34,414 nt of DNA, taken from assembly GCA_024685775.1 (NCBI GenBank), contig JAIKVL010000013.1, positions 1 to 34,414 on the forward strand. Direction: 5' to 3'. Under the pieces are notes generated by a model, which was not told the origin of the DNA, did no database searches, and saw only the letters and a list, made by a program, of their open reading frames with translations. Made by a program: the position numbers and the translations under genes. Shown here in pieces: positions 24,812 to 33,200 of the stretch. How positions within the stretch are numbered: the stretch's first letter is position 1; every line of letters starts with the position of its first letter. Source of the DNA: Clostridia bacterium. Its GTDB lineage: Bacteria > Bacillota > Clostridia > Christensenellales > CAG-1252.

Positions 24812-25264
24812 ATGAAAAGGTTCTGCAAAAGTTCAAAAAATCCAAAAGGCTTTACGCTGGTCGAAGTCCTCGTCGTCGTCGCGCTCATCGCGGTTCTTTC
24901 TTCGATCGTCGTCGTTTCTTTATCGGCGGTCGTAAAAAGTTCGCAAAAAAAAGCCGCGCAGGCCTCGCTGGAAAGCTATTGGCGCATCACTTCGATCTAC
25001 GTCAATCAATGTAATTTAGGTTACGGTTCTTTTTCCAAAACCCAACTCAAAACGAGATTCCCGGCGAACGTTTTAAAGGAGCTATCCACAAATCCTTGCG
25101 TTAAGGGATCTTTGACGAAGGACGGAACGATTTATATCCAGCACAAAGAAAACCCGAAAAGCACGGTCGCAAAGTACAGTATCGTCAAGATCACCTTGCG
25201 TTCGGGCGGCAAGTTTTACTCGACGACGAACGGAATCAAAATGACCGGGCCGTTCGATTTATAA
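24812..25264 (+). CDS. Type IV prepilin-like protein (divergent gene)
   Basis: A 150-residue prepilin. The leader ends in NPKG (cut after Gly13); then Phe14 and Glu18 (+5) start the helix LVEVLVVVALIAVLSSIVVVSL. The globular part has two Cys residues (in NQCNLGYG and TNPCVKGS) that could form a disulfide. The start at 24812 has no Shine-Dalgarno but sits at the expected transcription start. The far longer open frame upstream runs through the divergent pilin gene and is not real. It is monocistronic, with a terminator 40 bases after the stop. Confidence 0.9.
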   Translation: MKRFCKSSKNPKGFTLVEVLVVVALIAVLSSIVVVSLSAVVKSSQKKAAQASLESYWRITSIYVNQCNLGYGSFSKTQLKTRFPANVLKELSTNPCVKGSLTKDGTIYIQHKENPKSTVAKYSIVKITLRSGGKFYSTTNGIKMTGPFDL

Positions 25265-25298
25265 CGCCCTCCGATCGAACGGACGAAAAACGACATAG

Positions 25299-25330
25299 AA
25301 AAAACGGCGAATCGATTCGCCGTTTTTTTT
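25299..25330 (+). terminator. Bidirectional terminator between the prepilin gene and pilB
   Basis: Perfect stem ACGGCGAA/TTCGCCGT with a TCGA loop. T8 follows on the plus strand and T6 on the minus strand, so it serves both the plus-strand prepilin gene and the convergent pilB gene. Confidence 0.92.
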
Positions 25331-25392
25331 GATTTATATACTATCAATGCAGATTTTACGCCTCGGAAATTGCGTTTTTCCGCGAAACGAGA

Positions 25393-27069
25393 TCAGACCG
25401 TGTAGATCGTCCTCATATATTCGTCGACGGAAGTAATGCCCTCTTTGATTTTGAGTCTGACGTTTTCATCCATAAAGATCATACCGGACTTTTGCGCGTA
25501 TTCGCGAAGTTCTTCGGTCGTCGCGTTCTTGGTGATCAATTCGCGGAGAGTGACGTCCACCACCAAGACCTCGTGGATCGAAGTTCTGCCCTTATACCCC
25601 GTAAAGCTGCAGTTCGGGCAACCGACGGGACCGTAGCACTCTTTCAAAGTCGGATCTTTCAAAATATTCCGTTGCGCCTCGGTGACTTCGACCTTTTGCT
25701 TACATTTCGGGCAAAGCTTCCTGACAAGGCGCTGCGCGAGGACGCCGTTCAACGCGGCGGCGACGAGGTAAGGCGGAACGTCCATATCGATCAAACGGGC
25801 GATCGTGGAAACCGCATCGTTCGTGTGGAGCGTGGAAAGCACCAAGTGACCGGTGATAGCGGCGCGCATCGCGATATCGGCGGTTTCGTTATCACGAATC
25901 TCACCGATCATAACGACGTCCGGGTCCTGACGAAGGATGGAACGAAGCGCGGAAGCGAAGTCCAAACCGGCTTTATGGTTCGTTTGAACCTGATTGATCC
26001 CGAAGACCTTCTTTTCGACAGGGTCTTCGATCGTCGTGACGTTGACCGTCGGTTTGTTCAGGTCTTGGAGAACGGTGTAAAGGGTCGTGGATTTACCGCT
26101 ACCGGTCGGACCCGTGACAAGGACGACGCCATTCGGCGCTTCGCAAACCCTCATAAACTTTTCGGCGTTCTCGGGAAGCATACCGAGGTCGGTCAGCTTA
26201 ACATCCTGCCCCATCGCGGTGCCGAGCAAACGCAAAACGGCTTTTTCGCCGTAAGTCGTCGGAAGCGTGGAGACACGGATATCGATAAGCTCGCCCTCGA
26301 ACGTGTAGTCGAAACGACCGTCGAGCGGGATACGCTTTTCCGCGATGTTCATATTGGAAAGGATCTTAATTCTCGTGATCAAGCTCTTATGCGCCGAAGG
26401 AGTAATTCTCATATATTCCTGCAACGCGCCGTCGATACGCATTCGGATAATGACGGTATCGCGGAAGGGCTCGATGTGAATATCGCTGGCGTGCGTAACG
26501 AACGCCTGCTGAACGAGGGTGTTGAGCATTTTGACGATCGGCGCGCTGTCGACGCGATCGTCGAGTTCGTTATTGGCGTTTTGCGCTTGCTCCTGCGCTT
26601 CTTGCTGCGAAATATCTTCCGCCATTTTCTGCGCGGTGACGTTCGCATAATATTTTTCGATCGCGTCGTTGATCGCGGGAGCGGTCGCGAGGACGAAACC
26701 GATATCCATTCCGGAAGCCATCTTGATATCTTCCGCCGCATCCATATTGCTCGGGTCGCGCATCGCGACGATGAGCTTATTGCGATCCATCTTGTAAGGG
26801 ATGATCGTATGCTTGCGAGCGACCTTTTCCGGGACGAGCTTGATGATATCGGTATCCGTGACGAAGATCGCGCCTTCGATCAGAGGGACGTTCATACGCT
26901 GCGCCAAAGCGGAAAGGATATTGATTTCGGACGTTACGTTTAAGGAGATCAAAATTTCGGCAAGGCTTTTCTGCGGATTCGCGATCTGCACTTCCCTCGC
27001 CTGTTTCAGATCCTGCGGCTTTACGAAACCTTTTTGAAGTAAGATTTGACCAAGAGTAAGTTTGCTCAT
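25393..27069 (-). CDS. pilB: Type IV pilus assembly ATPase (PilB/GspE family)
   Basis: Cytoplasmic hexameric motor that powers pilus extension. It has 558 residues from the ATG at 27069, which follows GGAGG. The N-terminal GspE_N/MshEN domain (LTLGQILLQKGFV, IPYKMDRNKLIVAMRDP) is followed by the core: Walker A GPTGSGKST near residue 319, Asp box and Walker B region, His box TGHLVLSTLHTNDA. A zinc knuckle CPKC...CPNC lies near 450-485. It is intact and probably functional. It is alone between a strong promoter and a terminator; no PilT-type paralogue or PilC is seen nearby. The domain order is that of PilB/GspE rather than PilT. Confidence 0.97.
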   Translation of the reverse strand: MSKLTLGQILLQKGFVKPQDLKQAREVQIANPQKSLAEILISLNVTSEINILSALAQRMNVPLIEGAIFVTDTDIIKLVPEKVARKHTIIPYKMDRNKLIVAMRDPSNMDAAEDIKMASGMDIGFVLATAPAINDAIEKYYANVTAQKMAEDISQQEAQEQAQNANNELDDRVDSAPIVKMLNTLVQQAFVTHASDIHIEPFRDTVIIRMRIDGALQEYMRITPSAHKSLITRIKILSNMNIAEKRIPLDGRFDYTFEGELIDIRVSTLPTTYGEKAVLRLLGTAMGQDVKLTDLGMLPENAEKFMRVCEAPNGVVLVTGPTGSGKSTTLYTVLQDLNKPTVNVTTIEDPVEKKVFGINQVQTNHKAGLDFASALRSILRQDPDVVMIGEIRDNETADIAMRAAITGHLVLSTLHTNDAVSTIARLIDMDVPPYLVAAALNGVLAQRLVRKLCPKCKQKVEVTEAQRNILKDPTLKECYGPVGCPNCSFTGYKGRTSIHEVLVVDVTLRELITKNATTEELREYAQKSGMIFMDENVRLKIKEGITSVDEYMRTIYTV

Positions 27070-27101
27070 AATGCCTCCAACGCGCATATCGCGCGAATAG
27101 T

Positions 27102-27130
27102 ATTATATCATAAAATAATTACTCTGTCAA
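27102..27130 (-). promoter_or_regulatory. Perfect consensus sigma-A promoter of pilB
   Basis: Minus strand: TTGACA (27125-27130), 17-base spacer, TATAAT (27102-27107). The predicted leader of about 25 bases carries GGAGG. Confidence 0.93.
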
Positions 27131-27146
27131 TATCGGGTTTTTCGGG

Positions 27147-27172
27147 AAAAATCGACGCTCGCGAAGCGCGAT
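27147..27172 (-). terminator. Second hairpin terminator of the prepilin-peptidase operon
   Basis: Minus strand: imperfect stem ATCG-CGCT/AGCG-CGAT with a five-base loop and T5. It follows the first terminator in the same direction, so it may be a back-up before the pilB promoter. Confidence 0.5.
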
Positions 27173-27179
27173 CGAAGAG

Positions 27180-27215
27180 AAAAAAAACGCGCCGAGAACG
27201 ACATATTCCGCGGCG
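27180..27215 (-). terminator. Terminator of the minor pilin / prepilin peptidase operon
   Basis: Minus strand: CGCCG/CGGCG stem extended by GGAA/TTCT, followed by CG and T7. It stands about 30 bases after the peptidase stop. Confidence 0.7.
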
Positions 27216-27246
27216 TAGATTTTCCGAAACGAGGAGGATAGCTTCC

Positions 27247-28020
27247 TTAAACGGTCGCGAAAAAGAGCAGCTCTTCCAAATAATGACCGTACGTCACGGC
27301 AAACAGAAAACCGAGCGAGAGAAAAGGAACGAGCGGGACTTGAAATCTCCCGCTTTTTCCGTACTTTACGATCATAAAAAGCGAATACAGCGCGGCGAAG
27401 ACAATCCCCGCGAGAAAAGCGACGACGACCGCTTTATAGCCGAGCAGAAAACCGAGGCAAAACATCAATTTGACGTCGCCTCCGCCGACTCCGCCGCCCG
27501 TCGCCATCATCACGAGGAACAGAGGCAGACTGATCGCAATCGCACCGATCAAATGCTCCCACCAACGAACGCTCGTCAGAGAATAGTCGGTAAAGGAAAA
27601 GACGAAAAAGAGCGCGCCGAAGAGCAGAATCGCAAGCAAGATCGAATGCGGGACTTCTTTTATGTCAAGGTCGATCAAAGAAAGCATCAACAAAAGCGCG
27701 GATACTCCGAGATACGCGAAAAAGATCGGAGACAGATCGTAGGAAATAAGAAGCAAAAGCGCAGACGCTCCGAAAAGGATCTCGGAGAAGAAAGCGCGCG
27801 GCGCGGCGCTCTCCCCGCAATGCGGGCAACGGGCACGGAAAAGAAGAATACCTAAGATCGGAAGATTAAAGCGGAATCCGTAACGCCTGCCGCAAAACGG
27901 GCAAGCGGGATCCCAGATCTCGCGAGCGTCGCCGCGCGGGAGCGCATAAGACAGGCGACCGAGAAAGCCGCCCGCAAAAACCGCAAGTATCGTTAAAAAC
28001 GCCCAAAAGATGTACTTCAT
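27247..28020 (-). CDS. pilD: Prepilin peptidase / N-methyltransferase (A24 family)
   Basis: An integral membrane aspartic peptidase that cuts the leader of all the prepilins here and methylates the new N-terminus. It has 257 residues. The N-terminal loop has the paired zinc-type cysteines CPFC (40, 43) and CPHC (65, 68) of the bifunctional type. The catalytic aspartates are Asp117 in LIDLDIKEVP and Asp182 in GGGDVKLM. About seven membrane helices are visible. AAAGG just before the ATG is the ribosome site. It is the last gene of the minor pilin operon, so peptidase and substrates are co-expressed. Confidence 0.96.
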   Translation of the reverse strand: MKYIFWAFLTILAVFAGGFLGRLSYALPRGDAREIWDPACPFCGRRYGFRFNLPILGILLFRARCPHCGESAAPRAFFSEILFGASALLLLISYDLSPIFFAYLGVSALLLMLSLIDLDIKEVPHSILLAILLFGALFFVFSFTDYSLTSVRWWEHLIGAIAISLPLFLVMMATGGGVGGGDVKLMFCLGFLLGYKAVVVAFLAGIVFAALYSLFMIVKYGKSGRFQVPLVPFLSLGFLFAVTYGHYLEELLFFATV

Positions 28021-28083
28021 TTTCCTTTATCAAAACTCCGTTTTGCAAATTAGCGGCGATCGCGGGGAACGCCCGAAGAAAGC

Positions 28084-29007
28084 CTATTGTCCCAACTGCT
28101 GATGCACGCCGATGCCGAACCAGCATGAATAATACGGAGTGCAACCCGTGCTGCCCGGCGTGTCTTTCGTGCTGATCACCGCGGGATCCAACCCGTTCAA
28201 ACCGGCCGGGATCGTAGCTTTTTGCGTCCCGATTTTATTCAACACCAATGTTTCGCAAACGACCGCTTTTGAGGCTTCATATTTGATCTTTCCTTTTCTC
28301 AATCGAATATGGATGTCAATGATATTCCCTCTTCCGCCGTCATCCGGATTCGCTTTAACGAGCATATAAAAGCCCGCGTTTCCGTTCGTCGCGCTTGAAT
28401 CGCCGTCCACGTAGATCCCGCCCGTCCCGGTGGTAAGGGGATCTTTATAATAATAATTTACGGTGTAACCGTCTCCCCCCGGCACTCCGGAATCTTCCCG
28501 ATCGAATTCGGGACGCGCGCTTTTAAAACTATCCCAATTCATAACGTAATTCAGATCTGCGGGATAAACGTTTCTTTCATTTCTGGAGTAATCGTTCCAT
28601 TGCGTAACCTTGGAAAGAATCGGCGTGTTTTTCAATTTATATTTATCCCCTTTACCATCAAAGTATTCGGTCGATAAACAATACCCGTAATCGATACTGG
28701 GAGCAATGCCGGGCTTGCCGTAATTCAATGCGGGAACGCTGTAGGAAGGATACGGACTGGAATCGGATTTTCCGACGAGCATAATATTTCTCGCTCCGCG
28801 AAAATCGGACGCCATATGCGTCAAAATGCGATCGGAATAATTTGCAAGCTCGGCGCGCGTCTTATTGAGACTGTACGTATTCATGACCGGTGACATGATC
28901 ATCGAAAGGCAAACGGCAAGAATCCCCGTCACCGCGATCGCGACGACCATTTCGACCAAGCTCATTCCCTTTTTATTCATACGCTTTTTCCATCTCGTAA
29001 ATATCAT
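28084..29007 (-). CDS. PilW/GspJ-like minor prepilin, copy B
   Basis: A 307-residue prepilin. The leader ends in KKG (cut after Gly14), then MSLVEMVVAIAVTGILAV with Glu at +5. The soluble part is Asp/Gly/Tyr-rich with a conserved core NPDDGGRGNIIDIHIRLRKGKIKYEA. The start is placed at 29007 because it aligns residue by residue with copy A; an internal ATG at 28980 would give a very short leader. AGGAGA lies about 12 bases upstream. It is a tandem duplicate of the preceding gene, and the two may form different parts of the pilus tip. Confidence 0.88.
   Translation of the reverse strand: MIFTRWKKRMNKKGMSLVEMVVAIAVTGILAVCLSMIMSPVMNTYSLNKTRAELANYSDRILTHMASDFRGARNIMLVGKSDSSPYPSYSVPALNYGKPGIAPSIDYGYCLSTEYFDGKGDKYKLKNTPILSKVTQWNDYSRNERNVYPADLNYVMNWDSFKSARPEFDREDSGVPGGDGYTVNYYYKDPLTTGTGGIYVDGDSSATNGNAGFYMLVKANPDDGGRGNIIDIHIRLRKGKIKYEASKAVVCETLVLNKIGTQKATIPAGLNGLDPAVISTKDTPGSTGCTPYYSCWFGIGVHQQLGQ
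28904..28965. repeat. Near-identical duplicated segment in copy B (62 bp)
   Basis: This 62-base segment, encoding the prepilin signal helix, matches 29727-29788 in the neighbouring gene with two mismatches, although the rest of the genes has diverged much further. Confidence 0.85.
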
Positions 29008-29026
29008 ATCTTATTTGCTCTCCTAT

Positions 29027-29830
29027 TCACTTTTTGAACCAAATCGAATAGTACTTCGTGTTCTTGCTGTTATTCGGATCTTCGACTGTGCTGACTGTGG
29101 CTTTTTTATTTTCCGAAAGATTCGCCGTCAGGATCGACCCTTGATTGATGACCAAATTTTCGCAAACTACGGATTTCGTCGCTTCGTAGGATATTTTCCC
29201 TTTTTTGACCTTCAAATGGATCTCCAAAGCGTTGCCGCGATCTCCGTCGTCGGGATTTTTGCGAACCAGCATAAAGAAACCGCCGTCGCCGTTCAACTCG
29301 ATCCCGTTGCAGGCTTCGCCGAACTTTTTATAATGCCAAAGGTTAATCGCGGGGTGCGGATAGCCCGCGGGCGCGAGCTCTTTAATGAATTCGACCTCCT
29401 TTCTCATATCCGCATCCGTCATATTCGCATAGTTCTTTCTGACGTCGGGCGGAAGAAATATCTTTTGCCAAGTCAAATGCCAATCGCAGCGCGTTATGTA
29501 GAAGGTTCCTTTTTGCACAGTGCTACCGACTTTAAATTCATCGCAAGCAAAGTATCCGTAATATCCGAAATCACCCGGAGAACTATACTTATTCGTCGTA
29601 ACGCGGACTTCGGATGCGCCGCGAAGATCGAGCGCGATGCTCGCCATCGCACGATCCGTAAAGGAAGCGAGTTCGGAGCGGGTCTTATTGACGCCGTAGG
29701 TCTTGGAGACGGGAGACAAGACCATGGAAAGGCAGACGGCAAGAATCCCCGTCACCGCGATCGCGACGACCATTTCGACTAAGCTCATCGCCCTTTTGTT
29801 ATTGAGTTTTTTCATCCTCGCAAACAGCAT
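29027..29830 (-). CDS. PilW/GspJ-like minor prepilin, copy A
   Basis: A 267-residue prepilin related to copy B along the whole length. The leader ends in KRA rather than KKG, so the residue before the cut is Ala14; the mature part again begins MSLVEM with Glu at +5. A core NPDDGDRGNALEIHLKVKKGKISYEA is shared. GGGAGG stands five bases before the ATG. It lies 35 bases downstream of the GspI-like gene. The Ala at -1 may slow or alter processing by the prepilin peptidase, but Ala is tolerated in some systems. Confidence 0.88.
   Translation of the reverse strand: MLFARMKKLNNKRAMSLVEMVVAIAVTGILAVCLSMVLSPVSKTYGVNKTRSELASFTDRAMASIALDLRGASEVRVTTNKYSSPGDFGYYGYFACDEFKVGSTVQKGTFYITRCDWHLTWQKIFLPPDVRKNYANMTDADMRKEVEFIKELAPAGYPHPAINLWHYKKFGEACNGIELNGDGGFFMLVRKNPDDGDRGNALEIHLKVKKGKISYEATKSVVCENLVINQGSILTANLSENKKATVSTVEDPNNSKNTKYYSIWFKK
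29727..29788. repeat. Near-identical duplicated segment in copy A (62 bp)
   Basis: Partner of 28904-28965; it covers codons for the prepilin cleavage region and hydrophobic helix. Confidence 0.85.
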
Positions 29831-29865
29831 TTTCGCCTCCCATTTTTTCGGCTCTCGCCCTCTTA

Positions 29866-30258
29866 TTATGATTTCGTCTCGCCCATTCCGGTAACGTTGA
29901 TCTGTTCGAGGTCGTAATAGGTCACGGTGGATCCGTATTTGGATTCGCTCGCGCCGGTCTGAGAGAATTTGAGTTTACTTTCGGACTTAATCGCAAGCTC
30001 GTCGAAACGAACCGTTACGTACAAGTCTTTTTTTCTTTTTTCGGAAGAACTGTCGGTAGCGTACTTTGAAGTCGCCATTTCCTTATTCGCGGTAGACGCC
30101 ACGTTGCGCATTTCCTGCGCGGCGTTAAAGGATGCCATCGCGCTGGAAGTCAGCGGCAAGATGAGCGCGCAGATCAAGCCGACGACGGCAAGCGCGATGA
30201 CGACTTCCATCAAGGTAAATCCTCTTTTATTCTTTCTCATCTTAAAAACCCTTTTCAT
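29866..30258 (-). CDS. GspI/PilV-like minor prepilin
   Basis: A 130-residue small prepilin with leader ending in NKRG (cut after Gly13), Phe14 and Glu18 (+5), then the helix LMEVVIALAVVGLICALILPL. The short globular part is Ser/Lys-rich without Cys. GGAGGGG five bases before the ATG lies within the end of the upstream large gene, three bases away, so the two are tightly linked. Length and position after a very large protein resemble the GspI-like member of a minor pilin set. Confidence 0.85.
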   Translation of the reverse strand: MKRVFKMRKNKRGFTLMEVVIALAVVGLICALILPLTSSAMASFNAAQEMRNVASTANKEMATSKYATDSSSEKRKKDLYVTVRFDELAIKSESKLKFSQTGASESKYGSTVTYYDLEQINVTGMGETKS

Positions 30259-30261
30259 TTT

Positions 30262-33200
30262 TTACCCCTCCACACGAATGCTGACGTACTTCCAATCCAG
30301 CATCTGCGTGCTGAAATTCGGCGGTAGCGTCATAAAGGTAGACAAACTGTATTTCGTACCCGTTCCGAACGTCATCTTTCCGTTCTTCATTACGCTTCTC
30401 GAATAGATCGTCGTATCCGACAGATCGGGCGGCGCGGCTTTAACGAAGGTCAATTTATTGCTTCCGTTCGGCGCGTAATAAAAGTTGTCGACGACGTACT
30501 TTCCGACGATCAAACGCTTCTTACCTCCGTTATCGACGCCGAGCGTCAAAGCATTTCGATTGACGGGAGTCGTCTGCATGTTCGCATTTTTCGTATATTT
30601 CGACGTTCCGAAAAACCCTCCGGGATTCGCAAGATCGTTCCACGTGTTCAAAACGCCCAAACTTCCCTGAGGATAATAAAGGTCCGTTGACCAACCGAAG
30701 GGCATATAGGCGTACGCGTAGAAAGGCATACCGTCCAGAATAAAGTCGATATTCGTGCCCGCGCCGATGATATAGAGCTGCGGCTGATACTTTCCGTCCA
30801 CTTTGCGAACGGTTCCGAACGGCTTTGTCGAATCGGTGTTTTTCCCATAGAAATAGAAACTATTTCCGCTCGTAAAGTATAAGAACACGCGCCCTTTTCC
30901 GATGACGGTAAAGGTGTTTTCGTTATCATAATACCATTCGAGGCCGTACCCCTGCGGCATAATGACGTGAAGATCTTTCGGTTTACTTCCATAGGGATCC
31001 AGCGGATTCTCACAAGCGAAGAAGTACCAAACGATATCGTAGGAACCTATCGGTCCGCCTTGATACCAAGCCCACTGCGGCGAACGCATAACGTCTTTCA
31101 TATGATTTCCATGAAGACCGGAGTGCGGAATCGAATACCACTTAGTCGAATCGAGCGGAATCGTAAAACCCCAAACGGAAACCGAACTGGAAGAGGCTTG
31201 ACTCGTTCTTGTGGAACGATTCCAATTCGCGTAGTCGTCGCCCTGCCCCATAACGAACGCGTCGTAATCGAGTTCGCCGCTCTCGAAGACCAATATATCG
31301 GTGATGCGGTCTTCGCCCGAAGTGGAGCGGCGCTTGATCCCGTCGTAAACGATCTCCCCTTTCGAATTTTTCAAGCTCGAAACGATATCGCCGATCTCGG
31401 ATTTAAGGCCACTGCCATTCCAGGCTTTTTCCGCCAATAAATAGGTTTGTCCTCCCTCGGTCACCTTCGCATTTTCCCATTTTAAGTTTATTCCGACGGA
31501 TTCTTGATATTTCATATTCAGGACGCGTTTGGACGGGTTATTGTATCCCGAGAGAGCGTTCGAATTCGCGTAAGGCAACGTCCAAACATAGGGAATCAAT
31601 CGAACGTTCCAATAGTCTTCGTTCTGCTCATCGAAGTTTTTGGCGACGGAATCCGTCCACATCGAGGACGGGTGTTTCAACCCGGATTGACTGCTGCTTT
31701 GTTTTTTGACGCTGCCGCCCGCGCCTTCAAACTCCACGGAGAACTGTTTTTGAAAGTCAGCGACGTTGATCGGACCATTGACTTTGGTGGGAGAAATCGA
31801 CGCTTCGCCGAACGAGAGCGTTCCTTTCGCCCAAGGCTCCACCGATATTTTTATATCGAGTTTCGCCATCTGCCCGCCAGACGCATCCTCCTCGCCGGTT
31901 ACCGAGGGTTTCGCGGGATTGCTCCTTACCGAAAGACGCGTCGGGAAAGGATTGGGAATCGAATACGGCGTAAAGTTATTCCTTTTAAGTTCTTTCAACG
32001 TAGCGCTTACAACGCCCGAAGACTTGATGTTCGTAATCTTTTCATTGCTGCCGTTCGGAGTGTAGTATATGGAATTGTAGTTTTGGGTCGTACTTCTGTT
32101 AACGTTACTCGCAAGCATACTCGCGTATTTGGCGCCGTCCGGTCTATACGCCGACCGATCGGTCGGTCCGTCACCCGTATTCGACGCCCAGAAATTACGC
32201 CCGTTTTCCTTACATTTGAAATAACCGAAGAACCCTGCGAGATCATCGGCGTTATTGCTCTTCCCGGTGTACCAATTTCCGTCTGTCTTCTTAACGTAAA
32301 TATAGCCCGCCGTCAAATAAAATCCCGCGAAATATCTCGTTCCCGACGATTGATAGTCTTTCCCCGAGACGACGCCGCTCTTCTCGACGACGATACCGTC
32401 ATAAGCGCAAATATCCAGCGTGCAAGTGCCGTGGACCCACGCCGCCCCCGCCGTCACAAAGACGCCCGGGTTCGAGGAAAGCTCCTTCGCGGGAAGATAT
32501 TCGGTTCCGCTCGTCATCTGCGATTTCGTGACCCATTTTCCGATATAGCAGTTCTCACCGACGCTCAAATTCCCGGTCTCGACCCAAATGATCGTCCTCG
32601 CTTGCGGCGTCGTGTGCTCGTACTTCGGAGGAACGGAAGAAATGCGCGAGCGCGCGGAACTCGTCCCCGACAGTTCAAGACCTGCTCCGAAATAGAACAT
32701 CTTGGAATAGATCGAGCCGGTTACGCCCGTTCCGTTTGAAGATGCGGCGATCTGCACGCCTTTTAAGTTCGTACCGTCCAGCAAATAGGTATATCCGTTA
32801 TAGAAACAGACGTTGGATTCGGTCTCCACGTTCGACAGGACGTTGATTCCCGTCGAATCCGCATATCGATGCGCGAAAAGCGATCCGTCCATCCGCCAAG
32901 CTCCCGAGGAATCCTTATAATCGGTGACTTGGTTTCCGTTAGTGAAGCAGTGCCGCCCGGTCGAAGATTCAAACCCTTTCGAAGTAAGATAACAGCTCGT
33001 CAAGCAAACCTGCCCGTCCGTAATGAGCGTGCTACCCGCGGCGAAATTGCAGTTCGCGGCGTGACAGACGCCGAGATAGGTATTCTCGTCGTCATTCTTA
33101 ACGAAGACGGGTTTATGGAAATAAATCAAGCTCTTCGAAGTACTCGTGGAAGCTCCGCTCCAAACGTTTCCGCCGCAATCTCTTACGGAAGAAGAAACTC

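Noticed and set aside
28960..29000. ATG at 28980 as start of PilW-like copy B
   Set aside because: Copy A aligns from the earlier ATG (29007), and the shorter version would leave a leader of only five residues.
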